Positions 26,328-35,420 of a stretch of 64,000 bases of DNA are shown in pieces (the stretch's first letter is position 1; each line of letters starts with the position of its first letter). The notes below the pieces were generated by a model, which worked only from the letters and a program-made list of their open reading frames with translations, ran no database searches and was not told where the DNA came from. The DNA is from Gluconobacter sp. Dm-62. GTDB taxonomy: Bacteria; Pseudomonadota; Alphaproteobacteria; Acetobacterales; Acetobacteraceae. The stretch is taken from assembly GCF_018256155.1 (NCBI RefSeq), contig NZ_JAERLY010000008.1, positions 57,820 to 121,819 on the forward strand, written 5' to 3'. Both the position numbers and the translations under genes were made by a program.

Positions 26328-26507
26328 TCAACCCTCCCCGTCGCGATATTCGTCTTGTTCTTCCTCATTGTCCTGACGGAAGGACGGAACACGGTAGGTC
26401 CCGCTGAACCAGCGGCCCAGATCGACATCCGCGCAGTGGCGTGAGCAGAAGGGGCGGAACTTCGCATCGGTGGGGCGATGGCAGATCGGGCAGGTGGAAT
26501 CGCTCAT
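26328..26507 (-). CDS. yacG: YacG, zinc-binding DNA gyrase inhibitor
   Basis: This 59-residue protein has CPIC (C6, C9) and CSRHC (C21, C25), the YacG zinc knuckle, followed by ADVDLGRWFSGTYRVP, the conserved VDLGxW core. YacG binds GyrB and inhibits gyrase in Escherichia coli. The C-terminus is very acidic (DNEEEQDEYRDGEG). Its ATG overlaps the stop of the RNase gene (ATGA), so it is translationally coupled to it. The length fits the family. Confidence 0.93.
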   Translation of the reverse strand: MSDSTCPICHRPTDAKFRPFCSRHCADVDLGRWFSGTYRVPSFRQDNEEEQDEYRDGEG

Positions 26508-27547
26508 GACAGGCTCCAGCTTGCAGGTGGGGCATTGGGGTCCAGAACAAGATCCAGCGGCCGGGCGCGGCGGGACGTGAAATCCGCCAGGGCGTCGGGG
26601 TCGTTTTCCAGCGCCGTGACGAGGCTGATCGAGGCGGTCAGCGTCTGCCCGGGCCGGTTTTCACGCAGGATCGTCCTGAGAAGGGAAAGTGCCTGTCCAT
26701 GTGGGGAGGACAGGAGTTCATGCAAAGGGGGGCGGCGGCGCGGGCGCGTCAGTTCCAGCAGACCGGAGGGGGTTGCACCGAGGATGTCCGGTTTCAGGGG
26801 GTCGCCTGCGACAGCCTCACGCAGGAACGGCACCAGAGCCGGGCGTTTGCGCGTTTTCACACCTGCCGGGTCCACCAGAATCGTGCCCGAGAGGTTCCTC
26901 AGGCGGATCTGCCGTGCCAGCTCGGGGAAAGCTGCGACATTGCCTTTGAAGTCCGGGGTGCAAGCGCTGTCGAGGTCGATGGCGATGAGGGCTGGGGTCG
27001 GGAAAATGCTGGCAGTCAGCAGGCCAAGATCGGCCTCGGGGCTGCCGAGACTGTCGAAATCGGCTTCAAGCGCGCCGTCGAAGGCCTGCTGGCAGCGCTG
27101 AAGGCGCGGGCGCAGTCGGAGGGGCAGTTTTGCAGCAATTCCCGGATCATCCACGAAAATCGGAACATCCGGATAGCGGTCCGCCAGCTCGTCGAGCGGG
27201 GTTAGTCCGCGTTCGAGCAGTTTGGGTGCGGAAGGTGCCTCGGTAGGCATGTCCGCTCGGCGCAGGCGCAGGCCTTTGCCGTTCTGGGCGGCACGGCTGA
27301 CGCGGGCTGCGGTTAGAGAGCCTTCGATCAGGGCTTCACGAGTGGAGAGAAAGCCGCTCTGGCCGTCTTCGAGCAGGACGAACGCACCCCCTAAAGCGGG
27401 GGTGCCCTTCTGGACGCGGACGACATGCCAGTCTTCCAGACCATCCGGGCAGCCGGGACGCCAGATTGCGGCGTCCAGCAGCGTGTCATGGTCTGTGACG
27501 GCAATCCGCACTTCGCCTGGGGAACAGGCTGCGCGGATTTCGGTCAT
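26504..27547 (-). CDS. Ribonuclease E/G family protein, short form
   Basis: The 347-residue protein retains the RNase E/G catalytic region: LIAIDLDSACTPDFKGN carries one metal-binding Asp, ARQIRLRNLSGTILVDPAG the second, and SGLLELTRPRRRPPLHELL is the closing motif. It is much shorter than RNase E (over 800 residues) and shorter than RNase G (about 490). The S1 domain is reduced and the C-terminal scaffold is absent. Position between maf and yacG is the usual alphaproteobacterial arrangement. It overlaps both neighbours by ATGA. Activity is likely but unproven given the shortened N-terminus. Confidence 0.85.
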   Translation of the reverse strand: MTEIRAACSPGEVRIAVTDHDTLLDAAIWRPGCPDGLEDWHVVRVQKGTPALGGAFVLLEDGQSGFLSTREALIEGSLTAARVSRAAQNGKGLRLRRADMPTEAPSAPKLLERGLTPLDELADRYPDVPIFVDDPGIAAKLPLRLRPRLQRCQQAFDGALEADFDSLGSPEADLGLLTASIFPTPALIAIDLDSACTPDFKGNVAAFPELARQIRLRNLSGTILVDPAGVKTRKRPALVPFLREAVAGDPLKPDILGATPSGLLELTRPRRRPPLHELLSSPHGQALSLLRTILRENRPGQTLTASISLVTALENDPDALADFTSRRARPLDLVLDPNAPPASWSLS

Positions 27548-28200
27548 GCGATCCAGCCACCCGAGAGTTTACCAACCGGTTGCCCGCGCAAGAGTTGGGC
27601 AGTTTCAAACAGGGGCAGTCCTACGACGGCGGAATAGCTGCCGCCGATCTGGCGGATATGGGCCCCTGCGGCACCCTGGATGGCATAGCCACCCGCCTTG
27701 CCTTGCCAGTCCCCCTGCGCGATCAGAGCGTCGATCTGCGCGTCCGTCAGGCGATGGAAAATGACGGAGGTTTCCACCAGACGCTCGCAGGCCGTGCCTT
27801 GAGACCAGCCCGCGCTCGGGCGCAGGACCACGGCTGTCAGCACTTTGTGGCGACGGCCGGAGAGCATCCTGAGACAGGCACGGGCCGTCTTTTCGTCTTC
27901 GGCTTTCGGCAGCACGCGGCGGCCGACCGAAACCACAGTGTCCGCGCCGAGGACGAGCGCTGCATCCGTGCGCTGCGCGGCCACATGCTCCGCCTTCTGG
28001 CGGGCGAGGCGCTGCGCAAGCGGGCGCGGCAGTTCGCCGGGGCGCGGTTCTTCGTCGATATCGGCGCTGACGACGGCGTCGGGCACGATGCCGATCTGTT
28101 CCAGCAGGCTCAGGCGGCGCGGGGAGGCGGAGGCCAGAACGAGCTTCGGACGGTCCGGAAGGCCGGATGACCCTTCTGCGGAAGACGGGGAGGAGGTCAT
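27544..28200 (-). CDS. maf: Maf-type nucleotide pyrophosphatase
   Basis: The 218-residue protein has the Maf motifs: LVLASASPRRLSLLEQIG near residue 20, VLGADTVV near 85 and GKAGGYAIQGAAGAHI near 165, with the usual SYSAVVGLPLFET close to the C-terminus. Maf proteins hydrolyse dTTP, UTP and modified nucleotides and act as house-cleaning enzymes. The N-terminal 15 residues (TSSPSSAEGSSGLPD) are an unconserved extension. It overlaps the RNase gene by ATGA and follows infA by 13 bases. Confidence 0.93.
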   Translation of the reverse strand: MTSSPSSAEGSSGLPDRPKLVLASASPRRLSLLEQIGIVPDAVVSADIDEEPRPGELPRPLAQRLARQKAEHVAAQRTDAALVLGADTVVSVGRRVLPKAEDEKTARACLRMLSGRRHKVLTAVVLRPSAGWSQGTACERLVETSVIFHRLTDAQIDALIAQGDWQGKAGGYAIQGAAGAHIRQIGGSYSAVVGLPLFETAQLLRGQPVGKLSGGWIA

Positions 28201-28213
28201 GCGGCGGACGGTC

Positions 28214-28432
28214 TTACTTGAAGCGGAACGTGATCCGGCCCTTGGACAGGTCGTACGGCGTCATTTCAACGTTCACGCGGTCACCGGCCAGAACGCGGAT
28301 GCGGTTCTTGCGCATCTTGCCGCTGGTATGGGCCAGGATGGTGTGCTCGTTGTCGAGCGTGACGCGGAACATGGCGTTGGGGAGCAGTTCCATGACGGTG
28401 CCGGTAAACTCGATCAGGTCTTCTTTTGACAT
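28214..28432 (-). CDS. infA: Translation initiation factor IF-1
   Basis: The 72-residue sequence is a full-length IF-1: it begins [20 protein letters not shown], has the OB-fold core [20 protein letters not shown], and ends [20 protein letters not shown] (quoted in part) with a final RFK. It binds the ribosomal A site during initiation. It heads the infA-maf-RNase-yacG operon. Confidence 0.98.
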   Translation of the reverse strand: MSKEDLIEFTGTVMELLPNAMFRVTLDNEHTILAHTSGKMRKNRIRVLAGDRVNVEMTPYDLSKGRITFRFK

Positions 28433-28590
28433 GTGAATCCTTGCTTCAGGGACAGGGTAATGATCTGCGCGCGGCAGCGGCTCCGGTGCGGAACCAGAAA
28501 ATCCAGCCCGCTATGTGCGGACTGTCAGCCCAAAGGTCAAGCATGACCGGTCCCTGTCCCGGGATTCTTGCGGTTTTTTGGGGCTCTGAG

Positions 28591-28618
28591 GTCGTGCCGC
28601 CCTCTCAGACGGCACGAC
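28591..28618 (-). terminator. Stem-loop after the DEAD-box helicase gene
   Basis: A perfect 9-bp stem (28591-28599 with 28610-28618, ten-base loop) lies ten bases past the helicase stop codon. No T tract follows on the minus strand, so it may be a factor-dependent or weak terminator. Confidence 0.5.
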
Positions 28619-28627
28619 GGGCTCCGT

Positions 28628-29923
28628 TCAGGACGTTTTGGTGGCAGCAGCCCGGGCCGCCATCTTTTCTTCTTCGGTCCAGATGCGGCGCTCGCGCACC
28701 TTCTGCGGCTTGACCTGCTTGACCGGACCGCCACCGAGGACAGGCGGGCGCATGGTCGAGTTCCGGGCCTTCTCGCAGTGCCATTCATGGGTGTCATGAA
28801 CGTCCAGTGTCCGGCCGATCTCACGCTCCACGGCGTGCAGCCAGGCGCGCTGTTCGGCATCGCACAGCGTGATGGCGAAACCGCTGCGACCCGCACGGCC
28901 CGTCCGGCCGATCCGGTGCACATAGCTTTCCGGCAGGCTCGGCAGATCGTGGTTGATCACATGCGTGACCGTATCGACGTCGATGCCGCGCGCGGCGATA
29001 TCGGTCGCCACCAGAACCTGCACATCGCCTTCGCGGAACGCGTTCAGGGCACGCTCGCGCTGACCCTGCGAGCGGTTGCCGTGCAGGGCCTCGGCTGTGA
29101 TGCCGGATTCCGTCAGGAAGGTGCAGACCTCGTTGGCGATGTTCTTCTGCAAGGTGAAGACGACGGCCTGACCGATGCCCGGCGTCTGGAGCTGGGACAG
29201 AAGCGCCGCTTTTTTGTCGGACGCATCGAGGAACATGACCGACTGCGCGATCCGGTCCACCGTGGTTGAAGGCGGTGCGATTTCAACCTTCGCCGGGTCA
29301 CGCAGAAGGCTCTCGACGAGGGCTGTGATGGATTTCGGCATTGTTGCGGAAAACAGCACCGTGTGCCGGTCTTCGGGGAGCGTTGCGACAATGCGCTCGA
29401 TCGGCTTGGCAAAGCCCATATCCAGCATCTGGTCGGCTTCATCCAGCACGAGCGCTTCAAGCTGCGACAGATCGCACAGGCCCTGCTCGATCAGGTCCAG
29501 CAGGCGCCCCGGTGCGGCCACGATGATGTCCACACCTTCTTCAAGCGCCTTGACCTGATGAAACTGGCTTACGCCACCAAAGATCGTGGTGACGCGCACC
29601 GGCTGGTGCCGGCTGAAGTTCTCGAATCCGTCTGCAATCTGGGAGACCAGCTCACGCGTGGGGGCCAGAACCAGAATTCGCGCGCCGCCCTTGGGGGCAG
29701 GGCGGGGCGTTTCGGCAAGCCGGTGCAGCAGCGGGAGGGCAAAGGAGGCTGTCTTGCCGGTGCCGGTCTGGGCCAGGCCGAGCAGATCACGGCCTTCCAG
29801 AAGCATCGGGATGGACTGGGCCTGAATCGGCGTGGGCTTGACGTAACCCGCATCGTCCAAGGCACGAAGAATCGTGGGCGCAAGGGCGAGATCGGCAAAA
29901 GTTACGGCAGAAGTCGGGGACAT
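28628..29923 (-). CDS. DEAD-box ATP-dependent RNA helicase (RhlE-like)
   Basis: The 431-residue protein has all helicase motifs: Q motif (YVKPTPIQAQSIP), Walker A AQTGTGKT at residues 51-58, PTRELVSQI, VLDEADQMLDMGF, SATMP, and in domain 2 HGNRSQGQRERAL, ATDIAARGIDV and YVHRIGRTGRAG. It ends in a short basic tail, as in RhlE-type helicases involved in ribosome assembly and RNA decay. It is monocistronic. Confidence 0.95.
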   Translation of the reverse strand: MSPTSAVTFADLALAPTILRALDDAGYVKPTPIQAQSIPMLLEGRDLLGLAQTGTGKTASFALPLLHRLAETPRPAPKGGARILVLAPTRELVSQIADGFENFSRHQPVRVTTIFGGVSQFHQVKALEEGVDIIVAAPGRLLDLIEQGLCDLSQLEALVLDEADQMLDMGFAKPIERIVATLPEDRHTVLFSATMPKSITALVESLLRDPAKVEIAPPSTTVDRIAQSVMFLDASDKKAALLSQLQTPGIGQAVVFTLQKNIANEVCTFLTESGITAEALHGNRSQGQRERALNAFREGDVQVLVATDIAARGIDVDTVTHVINHDLPSLPESYVHRIGRTGRAGRSGFAITLCDAEQRAWLHAVEREIGRTLDVHDTHEWHCEKARNSTMRPPVLGGGPVKQVKPQKVRERRIWTEEEKMAARAAATKTS

Positions 29924-30050
29924 GATGAAGCGGCGCCTCCGGCGCTGAGTATAGCTGCGCCTGATGGGGCTTCGCGGATTCAGAAAACGGGCTTGTACGA
30001 ATGATGCCTGTCGCCGTCAACGCAACGAAAGAGCTTACCGAGCCCGTTTG

Positions 30051-30491
30051 TCAGGACAGTTTGGAAATATCGCGCATGGCCACGACCAGAGACATATGTG
30101 ACGCCAGAAGCCGCTGCGGCAGCGTGGGCAGATAGATCCGGATGGCTTCAAGCCGCTTGGATTCCGGAAGAGCCGCGAAAGGGGGGCGTGACCCCGGCCC
30201 GTCACTGCCCGCATCATAGCTTTTCGCGATTGCCACAAGGAGAGATGCTGGCACCGAGGCCAGCAGGGCTCTCTGCGCCGGGCTAAGAAGCCGATCCCGC
30301 AACGGCCCGGACAGGGTGCGTTCTTCAGCCATTTTCGGCGGCTCATACGGCTTGAGCTGGCTCAGCGGAAATTCGACTTCCACGCCATTGGCCTGCTCCA
30401 CATAGCCGGTGGCGCCCTCGATATCGACGAGCCTGCCGTCATGCGTTCCCTTGAGGTCTGAAACACGATCACCGATAGACAACTTAGCCAT
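30051..30491 (-). CDS. Conserved-looking protein with SH3-like N-terminal domain
   Basis: The 146-residue protein opens with KLSIGDRVSDLKGTHDGRLVDIEGATGYVE, partly quoted, a small beta-barrel-like segment resembling KOW/SH3 folds, and then has an alpha-helical region rich in Leu and Ala. I prefer ATG 30491 because GGGGGA lies seven bases upstream; ATG 30506 is possible. It lies between the helicase and the first heptosyltransferase. I do not recognise a family and assign no function. Confidence 0.6.
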   Translation of the reverse strand: MAKLSIGDRVSDLKGTHDGRLVDIEGATGYVEQANGVEVEFPLSQLKPYEPPKMAEERTLSGPLRDRLLSPAQRALLASVPASLLVAIAKSYDAGSDGPGSRPPFAALPESKRLEAIRIYLPTLPQRLLASHMSLVVAMRDISKLS

Positions 30492-30543
30492 GACTGATTC
30501 CCCCATATCCGGACAAGCCTTAGAGCAATTCCGAGCCGGTAGC

Positions 30544-31707
30544 TTACAAAATCTCGGTCATGAGGTTTTCGATGGCTCCGATGACGTGCTTTCCCTCAAT
30601 GGCTCTGGTGCACTCGAACTGTCGTGGTGTCGCTTTATGCCGGGGACACCAGAAATAGTCCTGAGGGTCCATCTGGTGCCGGGGGTCATTTGCGCAGCCG
30701 TTACAGACATTCCTGTTGATCAGACGCCAGGGCGTGGCAAATTCATTGAAAGGCTGCGTGAAGCCCGAAATCATGACCACCGGGCATTCTGCCGCCCATG
30801 CCAGCCATGAGAGCCCACTGGAGAGACCGATAAAGAATCTGGCATGTCTCAGCCAGACGGCCCGCTCCGCCAGCGGTCGGTTACCTGTCTGATCTTCGAC
30901 GCCGTTGGGGATGGTATTCCAGACGATTCCATGGCCGGAAAAAGGCTTCTGATCGATACACACGACCCGTAATCCCTGCTGCCTGAGAAAGGAAACCACC
31001 TGTCTCCAGCCATGAGGGTTATTCCAGTATTTGGCCTGACCGGATGCCTGCGTCGCAATGCAGACATAGGGTTCATCCAGGGGAGAGGATGACGCAGCTT
31101 CGGGAAGGCGGGGCCGAATTTCACGTTGTTCGTGGCCCAGAATATGCGCTGCCGTATCAGATAGTCCTGCAAGGCGATAATCAACAGGCTGATAAATCCC
31201 GTTCTCGTCATTGTAGAAGACACAGACTTTGTATGACGCATAATACAGCGTTTCATCTGTGGTCCCCGACACGATCATGCGTATGTCGGGATAGGCTTCA
31301 CGCAGAAGATCAACCAGTGGCGCTTTCATGATGCAGGTCAGCCGGCATCCATGCTGCAGACGAAAATGCTCGACATGACCAATCCAGGCGAGATGGTCGC
31401 CAAGCGCGCCAAGACTCATATCGATCCGGACGTCCCTGTCGCGGAGGTCCAGGTCATGGGTGAACAGCTTCTGTTCGCCACGCCAGACTTCAACCCCGAA
31501 TTTTACGAAGGAACGTCGCGTCGACTGTAGTGTCCCCTCGTTCAGGGGCATATCTGCAAGAACGGTTGCGGTTTGAAGATCGCGCAGACGGATCCGCCAG
31601 GGGATGTCGCTCTTGGGAACAGCGATCCGGGCACCGTCATTGAAATCAAAACGAATGCCGTCCGGGCCGGAAAATACCGGAACCGTCGGCAAAAGCGGAT
31701 CAGCCAT
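30544..31707 (-). CDS. Autotransporter strand-loop-strand O-heptosyltransferase (BAHT, TibC/Aah family), copy 1
   Basis: The 387-residue protein fits the BAHT family: an N-terminal beta-barrel region, GALGDHLAWIGHVEHF with the catalytic-type Asp, the GT-B donor segment ASGQAKYWNNPHGW and VCIDQKPFSGHGIVW, and a C-terminal iron finger of four Cys (CNGC, FWCPRH, FECTR). BAHT enzymes use ADP-heptose to modify Ser residues in the repeats of AIDA-I/TibA passengers in the cytoplasm. A giant protein of exactly that repeat type lies 16 kb away. It is divergent from the peroxidase gene. The sugar donor is inferred from the family. Confidence 0.9.
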   Translation of the reverse strand: MADPLLPTVPVFSGPDGIRFDFNDGARIAVPKSDIPWRIRLRDLQTATVLADMPLNEGTLQSTRRSFVKFGVEVWRGEQKLFTHDLDLRDRDVRIDMSLGALGDHLAWIGHVEHFRLQHGCRLTCIMKAPLVDLLREAYPDIRMIVSGTTDETLYYASYKVCVFYNDENGIYQPVDYRLAGLSDTAAHILGHEQREIRPRLPEAASSSPLDEPYVCIATQASGQAKYWNNPHGWRQVVSFLRQQGLRVVCIDQKPFSGHGIVWNTIPNGVEDQTGNRPLAERAVWLRHARFFIGLSSGLSWLAWAAECPVVMISGFTQPFNEFATPWRLINRNVCNGCANDPRHQMDPQDYFWCPRHKATPRQFECTRAIEGKHVIGAIENLMTEIL

Positions 31708-32068
31708 CGAGAGCTCTTTTTCGGAGGAACGATGCTCCGTATGTCTGCGATATCATGTGTCTGTAGACCTTGGCTTTCCGTCCGATCCGGACGATGCATC
31801 AGCCCTGTCGTAACGGGAAGGGGGCGGCCGGAAGCCTGCGTTCAGCTTCATAAAACTATCATAACCCCCTGCTGCTGAATCCGTTATCAGCCCTTGTGTC
31901 GGCTAACGCGACTGCTCCGTGCCGGAACCGGTACGGGCGTTGTCTGCTCATAACCGGCGCCGAGAAACACCACCCTCTGCGAGAATGGTACGACCTTTGG
32001 GTATGACAGGCACAGAACACACCGGGCGTGCTGATCGTCGCATTACTGAATTATCCGTATTCCCTCTG

Positions 32069-33466
32069 ATGAACATGCTGTGGCGGACGCGGCTTCTGCT
32101 CGCCGTCCTGGCTGTTACGGCGATGGGCGGGAGCTGTTACGCACAGTCTCCGGCGCCGGGTCAGGATGTCTGCGATCCTGCGCCAGATGGTCATAACCCC
32201 TGTCCCCAGACTTTCCATCGTCCGCGGGAGGCGCCCCTGTCCCAGATGGCGCAGGTCGGGCGCATGCTGTTTTACGACGAGGCTCTTTCCGGTTCGGAAA
32301 AACTGTCCTGTGCATCGTGTCATGACCCGGCAAACCATTACGGTCCCGCAAGTGGCGCATCCGTCTTTACCGGCGGTACGGATCTGCATCGGCAGGGCCG
32401 TCGTGCCATTCCCACAATGACATATCTGGAGCGTATGCCTCCGTTCAGTATCGGTCCGGATCTTGGAAATGATGATGTTGCCCCACGCGTCATCGGCGTC
32501 CCGAGTACTGGAAACCAGCGCGGGAGCAAAAGCGCCACCGATACGGCATCATCCGCTGCGCATATCGTCCCTCAGGGTGGCCTGTTCTGGGATGGCAGGG
32601 TCGATACGTTTCAGCAACAGGCAGGCGGACCGCTTTTTGATCCCGACGAGATGGCCTCTACCCCGGAGCGTGTCACGGCCAGACTGAATACGGCGCCCTA
32701 TCGTGCGGCTCTTCTGGCGCTGGCGGGAACGCGGGGCGAAAAAGACCCTTCCTTTCTGCGGGAAGAAGCCCTTTTCGCGATTGGCCGTTATGAACTCGAA
32801 GACCGTCATTTTCACGAATATTCGAGTAAATTTGATGCCTGGCTTGAAGGAAAAGCCACGCTCAGCCCAATCGAACGTGAAGGATATCTGCTGTTCAATG
32901 ACCCGCAGAAGGGCAACTGTGCTGCGTGTCACCTTGATCACATCACACGCGATGGTCTGCCGCCTCTTTTCACCGATCATCAGTATGAAGCGCTGGGCGC
33001 ACCTCGCAACATGACGATCAACCGTAATTCGGCTCCCGGCTATCATGATCTGGGCGTCTGTGACAGTCAGCCTGACGGCCGCAAGGCGTTTGCAGCCTAT
33101 TGTGGAATGTTCGTGACGCCGACGCTGCGTAATATCGCAACGCGTCACGTCTTTTTCCATAACGGCGTTTTTCATACGCTCAAGGAAGTTCTCGACTTTT
33201 ACGCTGTCCGCGATCTTCAGCCCGAAAAATTCTATCCCCGCGCGCCAGATGGAAAAATCAGCGCCTATAATGATCTTCCGGATCCGTATCGTGCCAATCT
33301 CGACACGATGGACGCGCCATTTGACCGCAAGCCCGGAGAGAAACCGGCATTAACCGATGCCGAACAACTCGCGATCATCGCTTTTCTGGGGACTTTGACG
33401 GACACAGATGCCCCGGCTTCCGCGCCGGTCATGGATCAGGGTTCGCTCTCTTCGTCCCGGCCCTGA
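32069..33466 (+). CDS. Exported di-heme cytochrome c peroxidase family protein
   Basis: The 465-residue protein has a signal peptide (WRTRLLLAVLAVTAMGGSCYA) and two c-type heme sites, CASCH and CAACH, as in CcpA/MauG-type di-heme peroxidases. NPLFDP-like and FRTPTLRN-like elements appear as GGPLFDPDEM and FVTPTLRNIATRHVFFHNG. It would act in the periplasm reducing peroxide or oxidising a protein. The frame is open to 31919, but ATG 32069 gives a proper signal peptide and I use it; ribosome sites are weak at all candidates. It lies between the two heptosyltransferases; a link to them is unproven. Confidence 0.85.
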   Translation: MNMLWRTRLLLAVLAVTAMGGSCYAQSPAPGQDVCDPAPDGHNPCPQTFHRPREAPLSQMAQVGRMLFYDEALSGSEKLSCASCHDPANHYGPASGASVFTGGTDLHRQGRRAIPTMTYLERMPPFSIGPDLGNDDVAPRVIGVPSTGNQRGSKSATDTASSAAHIVPQGGLFWDGRVDTFQQQAGGPLFDPDEMASTPERVTARLNTAPYRAALLALAGTRGEKDPSFLREEALFAIGRYELEDRHFHEYSSKFDAWLEGKATLSPIEREGYLLFNDPQKGNCAACHLDHITRDGLPPLFTDHQYEALGAPRNMTINRNSAPGYHDLGVCDSQPDGRKAFAAYCGMFVTPTLRNIATRHVFFHNGVFHTLKEVLDFYAVRDLQPEKFYPRAPDGKISAYNDLPDPYRANLDTMDAPFDRKPGEKPALTDAEQLAIIAFLGTLTDTDAPASAPVMDQGSLSSSRP

Positions 33467-33581
33467 TGCTCGCACGACGCCAACGGCATACGGTTGTTTC
33501 TGAAAACGCCTGTGTGCGGGTTTTCAGAATAACGGGCCGTATAGCCACGAGAACCGCAAACAGAACAGACAGAGGAACAAG

Positions 33582-34964
33582 ATGATGGGTGATCTGCTCC
33601 AGGTGTCTGAATCTTCCAGACCCGCGAAAGTGATGGAGGTCGATGCCTCCTCCAAAGTGACGGAAAGCCTGCCTGTAAAGGCGACAGACGAAAAAAGGGA
33701 GGGAGAAGCGCCGGAGAAAAATCCCTTTCTGAATCCTGTTCCACTTCCTGTTCTTCAAGGTCCTGCGAGCATCCGGTTTGATTTCAACCAGGGAGCCCGT
33801 GTCGTTCTGCCTGCCAGGGAAACCGGGCAATGGCATGCCGTTTTGCGCGATCTGGATACCGGCAACATCCTTTTCACCAGCACCAATGCCGGAGCACAGA
33901 TCGCCTCGGCCAAACGCTATTACGTCCGTTTCGGAATCGAGATTGACGAAACTGATGCTCAGGGTGTCCGCCGGCAGATCCTGCGTCATGAACTCGACCT
34001 GCGTGACCGGCCGGTTATCGTCGAGATCCCCGTGGGAACCCTTGGTGATACGCTGGGCTGGTTTCCCTATGTGGCGCGTTTCGCGAAGCTCCGGAACGCC
34101 CGTGTCACCTGCGTCATGTCGGGCCTCATCATTCCTCTGCTGCAGGATGCCTACCCGGAACTCACTCTGGTCACAAAGGCTGAGGCAGAAGAGCAGAAGC
34201 TCGTCGACACGTCCTATGCCAGCTACCGGCTTGGTCTGTTTTTCGATGACAAGGACCACACCCAGCAACCCACGGATTTCCGCTTTGTCGGTCTCCATCG
34301 CACAGCGGGCTATATCCTTGGGATCGATCCAGCGGAAGAACCCCCACGTCTTGCTGTTGAGGACAGCGGTCGTCCGATCGAAGAGCCTTATGTCTGCATC
34401 GCTGCGCAGGCTTCAAGCCAGTGCAAATACTGGAATAATCCTGCTGGATGGTGGGAGATCGTGAATTTCCTCAAGCAGGAAGGCTATCGCGTCGTCTGCA
34501 TTGATCAGAAACCTGTTCATGGCACGGGGATTGTCTGGAACCACATTCCTTTCGGCGCGGAAGACCAGACGGGTGACCGTCCTCTTGCTGAGCGCGTGCG
34601 CTGGTTGAAGCATGCCGCATTTTTTATTGGCGGGAGTTCCGGTCTGGCCTGGCTCGCCTGGGCGGCAGGTACGAAAGTTGTGATGATCTCCGGATTTACC
34701 CATCCGACAAACGAATTCCACACGCCTTACCGTATCATCAACTGGCATTCCTGCAATTCATGCTGGAATGACCCCGCACACCAGTTTGACCATAAGGATT
34801 TCCTCTGGTGCCCGCGTCATGCCGGAACAGCGAGACAGTTTGAATGTACGCGCCTGATCACACCTGCGCATGTCAAAGCAGTCATTGCCACAATTCCCGG
34901 ACCAGTCTCATCCAGTGTTGCTGAAATCCGCGGCACAGAAATGCAAAATGCTCCGATCACCTGA
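33582..34964 (+). CDS. Autotransporter strand-loop-strand O-heptosyltransferase (BAHT, TibC/Aah family), copy 2
   Basis: The 460-residue protein is a paralogue of the one encoded at 30544-31707, with matching blocks throughout: IRFDFNQGARVVLP, GTLGDTLGWFPYVARF, SSQCKYWNNPAGW, VVCIDQKPVHGTGIVWN, GSSGLAWLAWA and the four-Cys iron finger (CNSC, LWCPRH, FECTR). It carries an extra unstructured N-terminus of about 55 residues (acidic, Lys- and Glu-rich) and a short C-terminal tail. An AGAGGA site supports the start (ATG 33582 or 33585). Cytosolic O-glycosylation of AIDA repeats is expected from the family; TibC functions as a dodecamer with a similar iron finger. Confidence 0.92.
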   Translation: MMGDLLQVSESSRPAKVMEVDASSKVTESLPVKATDEKREGEAPEKNPFLNPVPLPVLQGPASIRFDFNQGARVVLPARETGQWHAVLRDLDTGNILFTSTNAGAQIASAKRYYVRFGIEIDETDAQGVRRQILRHELDLRDRPVIVEIPVGTLGDTLGWFPYVARFAKLRNARVTCVMSGLIIPLLQDAYPELTLVTKAEAEEQKLVDTSYASYRLGLFFDDKDHTQQPTDFRFVGLHRTAGYILGIDPAEEPPRLAVEDSGRPIEEPYVCIAAQASSQCKYWNNPAGWWEIVNFLKQEGYRVVCIDQKPVHGTGIVWNHIPFGAEDQTGDRPLAERVRWLKHAAFFIGGSSGLAWLAWAAGTKVVMISGFTHPTNEFHTPYRIINWHSCNSCWNDPAHQFDHKDFLWCPRHAGTARQFECTRLITPAHVKAVIATIPGPVSSSVAEIRGTEMQNAPIT

Positions 34965-34984
34965 TCCAGACATGCCTGACTTTC

Positions 34985-35410
34985 TTACGGCGGCGGAGCG
35001 TGTCGAAAATCCAGATGAAGCGTAACGGATTGGCCGCCGCGTTCCAGCGTTGCTGCCGTTGCGCTCAGTGTCGCGACTTTCCACCCTGAAAAACTCTGGT
35101 CTTTCTGCGCCCGGAAAACCTTGGGCTGGTCCGGCAGTCGAAACAGGGCTGTCAGAGCCTCCCCGTCCCTGGTGATCCCTGTCAGGATCGGCATTGATTC
35201 CGTAGCGGCCTGAGGTCCATGTGCGGGCAGTCGTGTGGGGGCGAACAAGGGGCGGGCAAGAATTTTTGCAACCTGAGCACTGCTTTCAACCGTTTTTGTC
35301 TGTGCAAATAATGGCGTGCTGGCATCGACCGCAATCAGCATCAGAGGCAATGCTTTCGCCCAGAAGAAAACGCCGTTGCGACGACCAGGCGCAGAATGCT
35401 TTGATATCAT
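34985..35410 (-). CDS. T2SS accessory protein, GspC/GspN-like
   Basis: The 141-residue protein has one N-terminal membrane segment (FFWAKALPLMLIAVDASTPL), then a linker and a small beta domain (ILARPLFAPTRLP, LTGITRDGEALTALF, FSGWKVATLSATAATLERGG) resembling the GspC homology region or LsdN-type proteins of acetic acid bacterial T2SS. It closes the gspE operon, 10 bases after the gspJ stop. I start at ATG 35410, which has AAGGA seven bases upstream; a GTG at 35428 is less likely. It probably bridges the inner-membrane platform to the secretin, but the exact gsp letter is uncertain. Confidence 0.65.
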   Translation of the reverse strand: MISKHSAPGRRNGVFFWAKALPLMLIAVDASTPLFAQTKTVESSAQVAKILARPLFAPTRLPAHGPQAATESMPILTGITRDGEALTALFRLPDQPKVFRAQKDQSFSGWKVATLSATAATLERGGQSVTLHLDFRHAPPP

Positions 35411-35420
35411 TCCATATTCC

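Noticed and set aside
31919..32068. N-terminal extension of the cytochrome c peroxidase
   Set aside because: It would bury the signal peptide 50 residues inside the protein; ATG 32069 gives a normal signal peptide.
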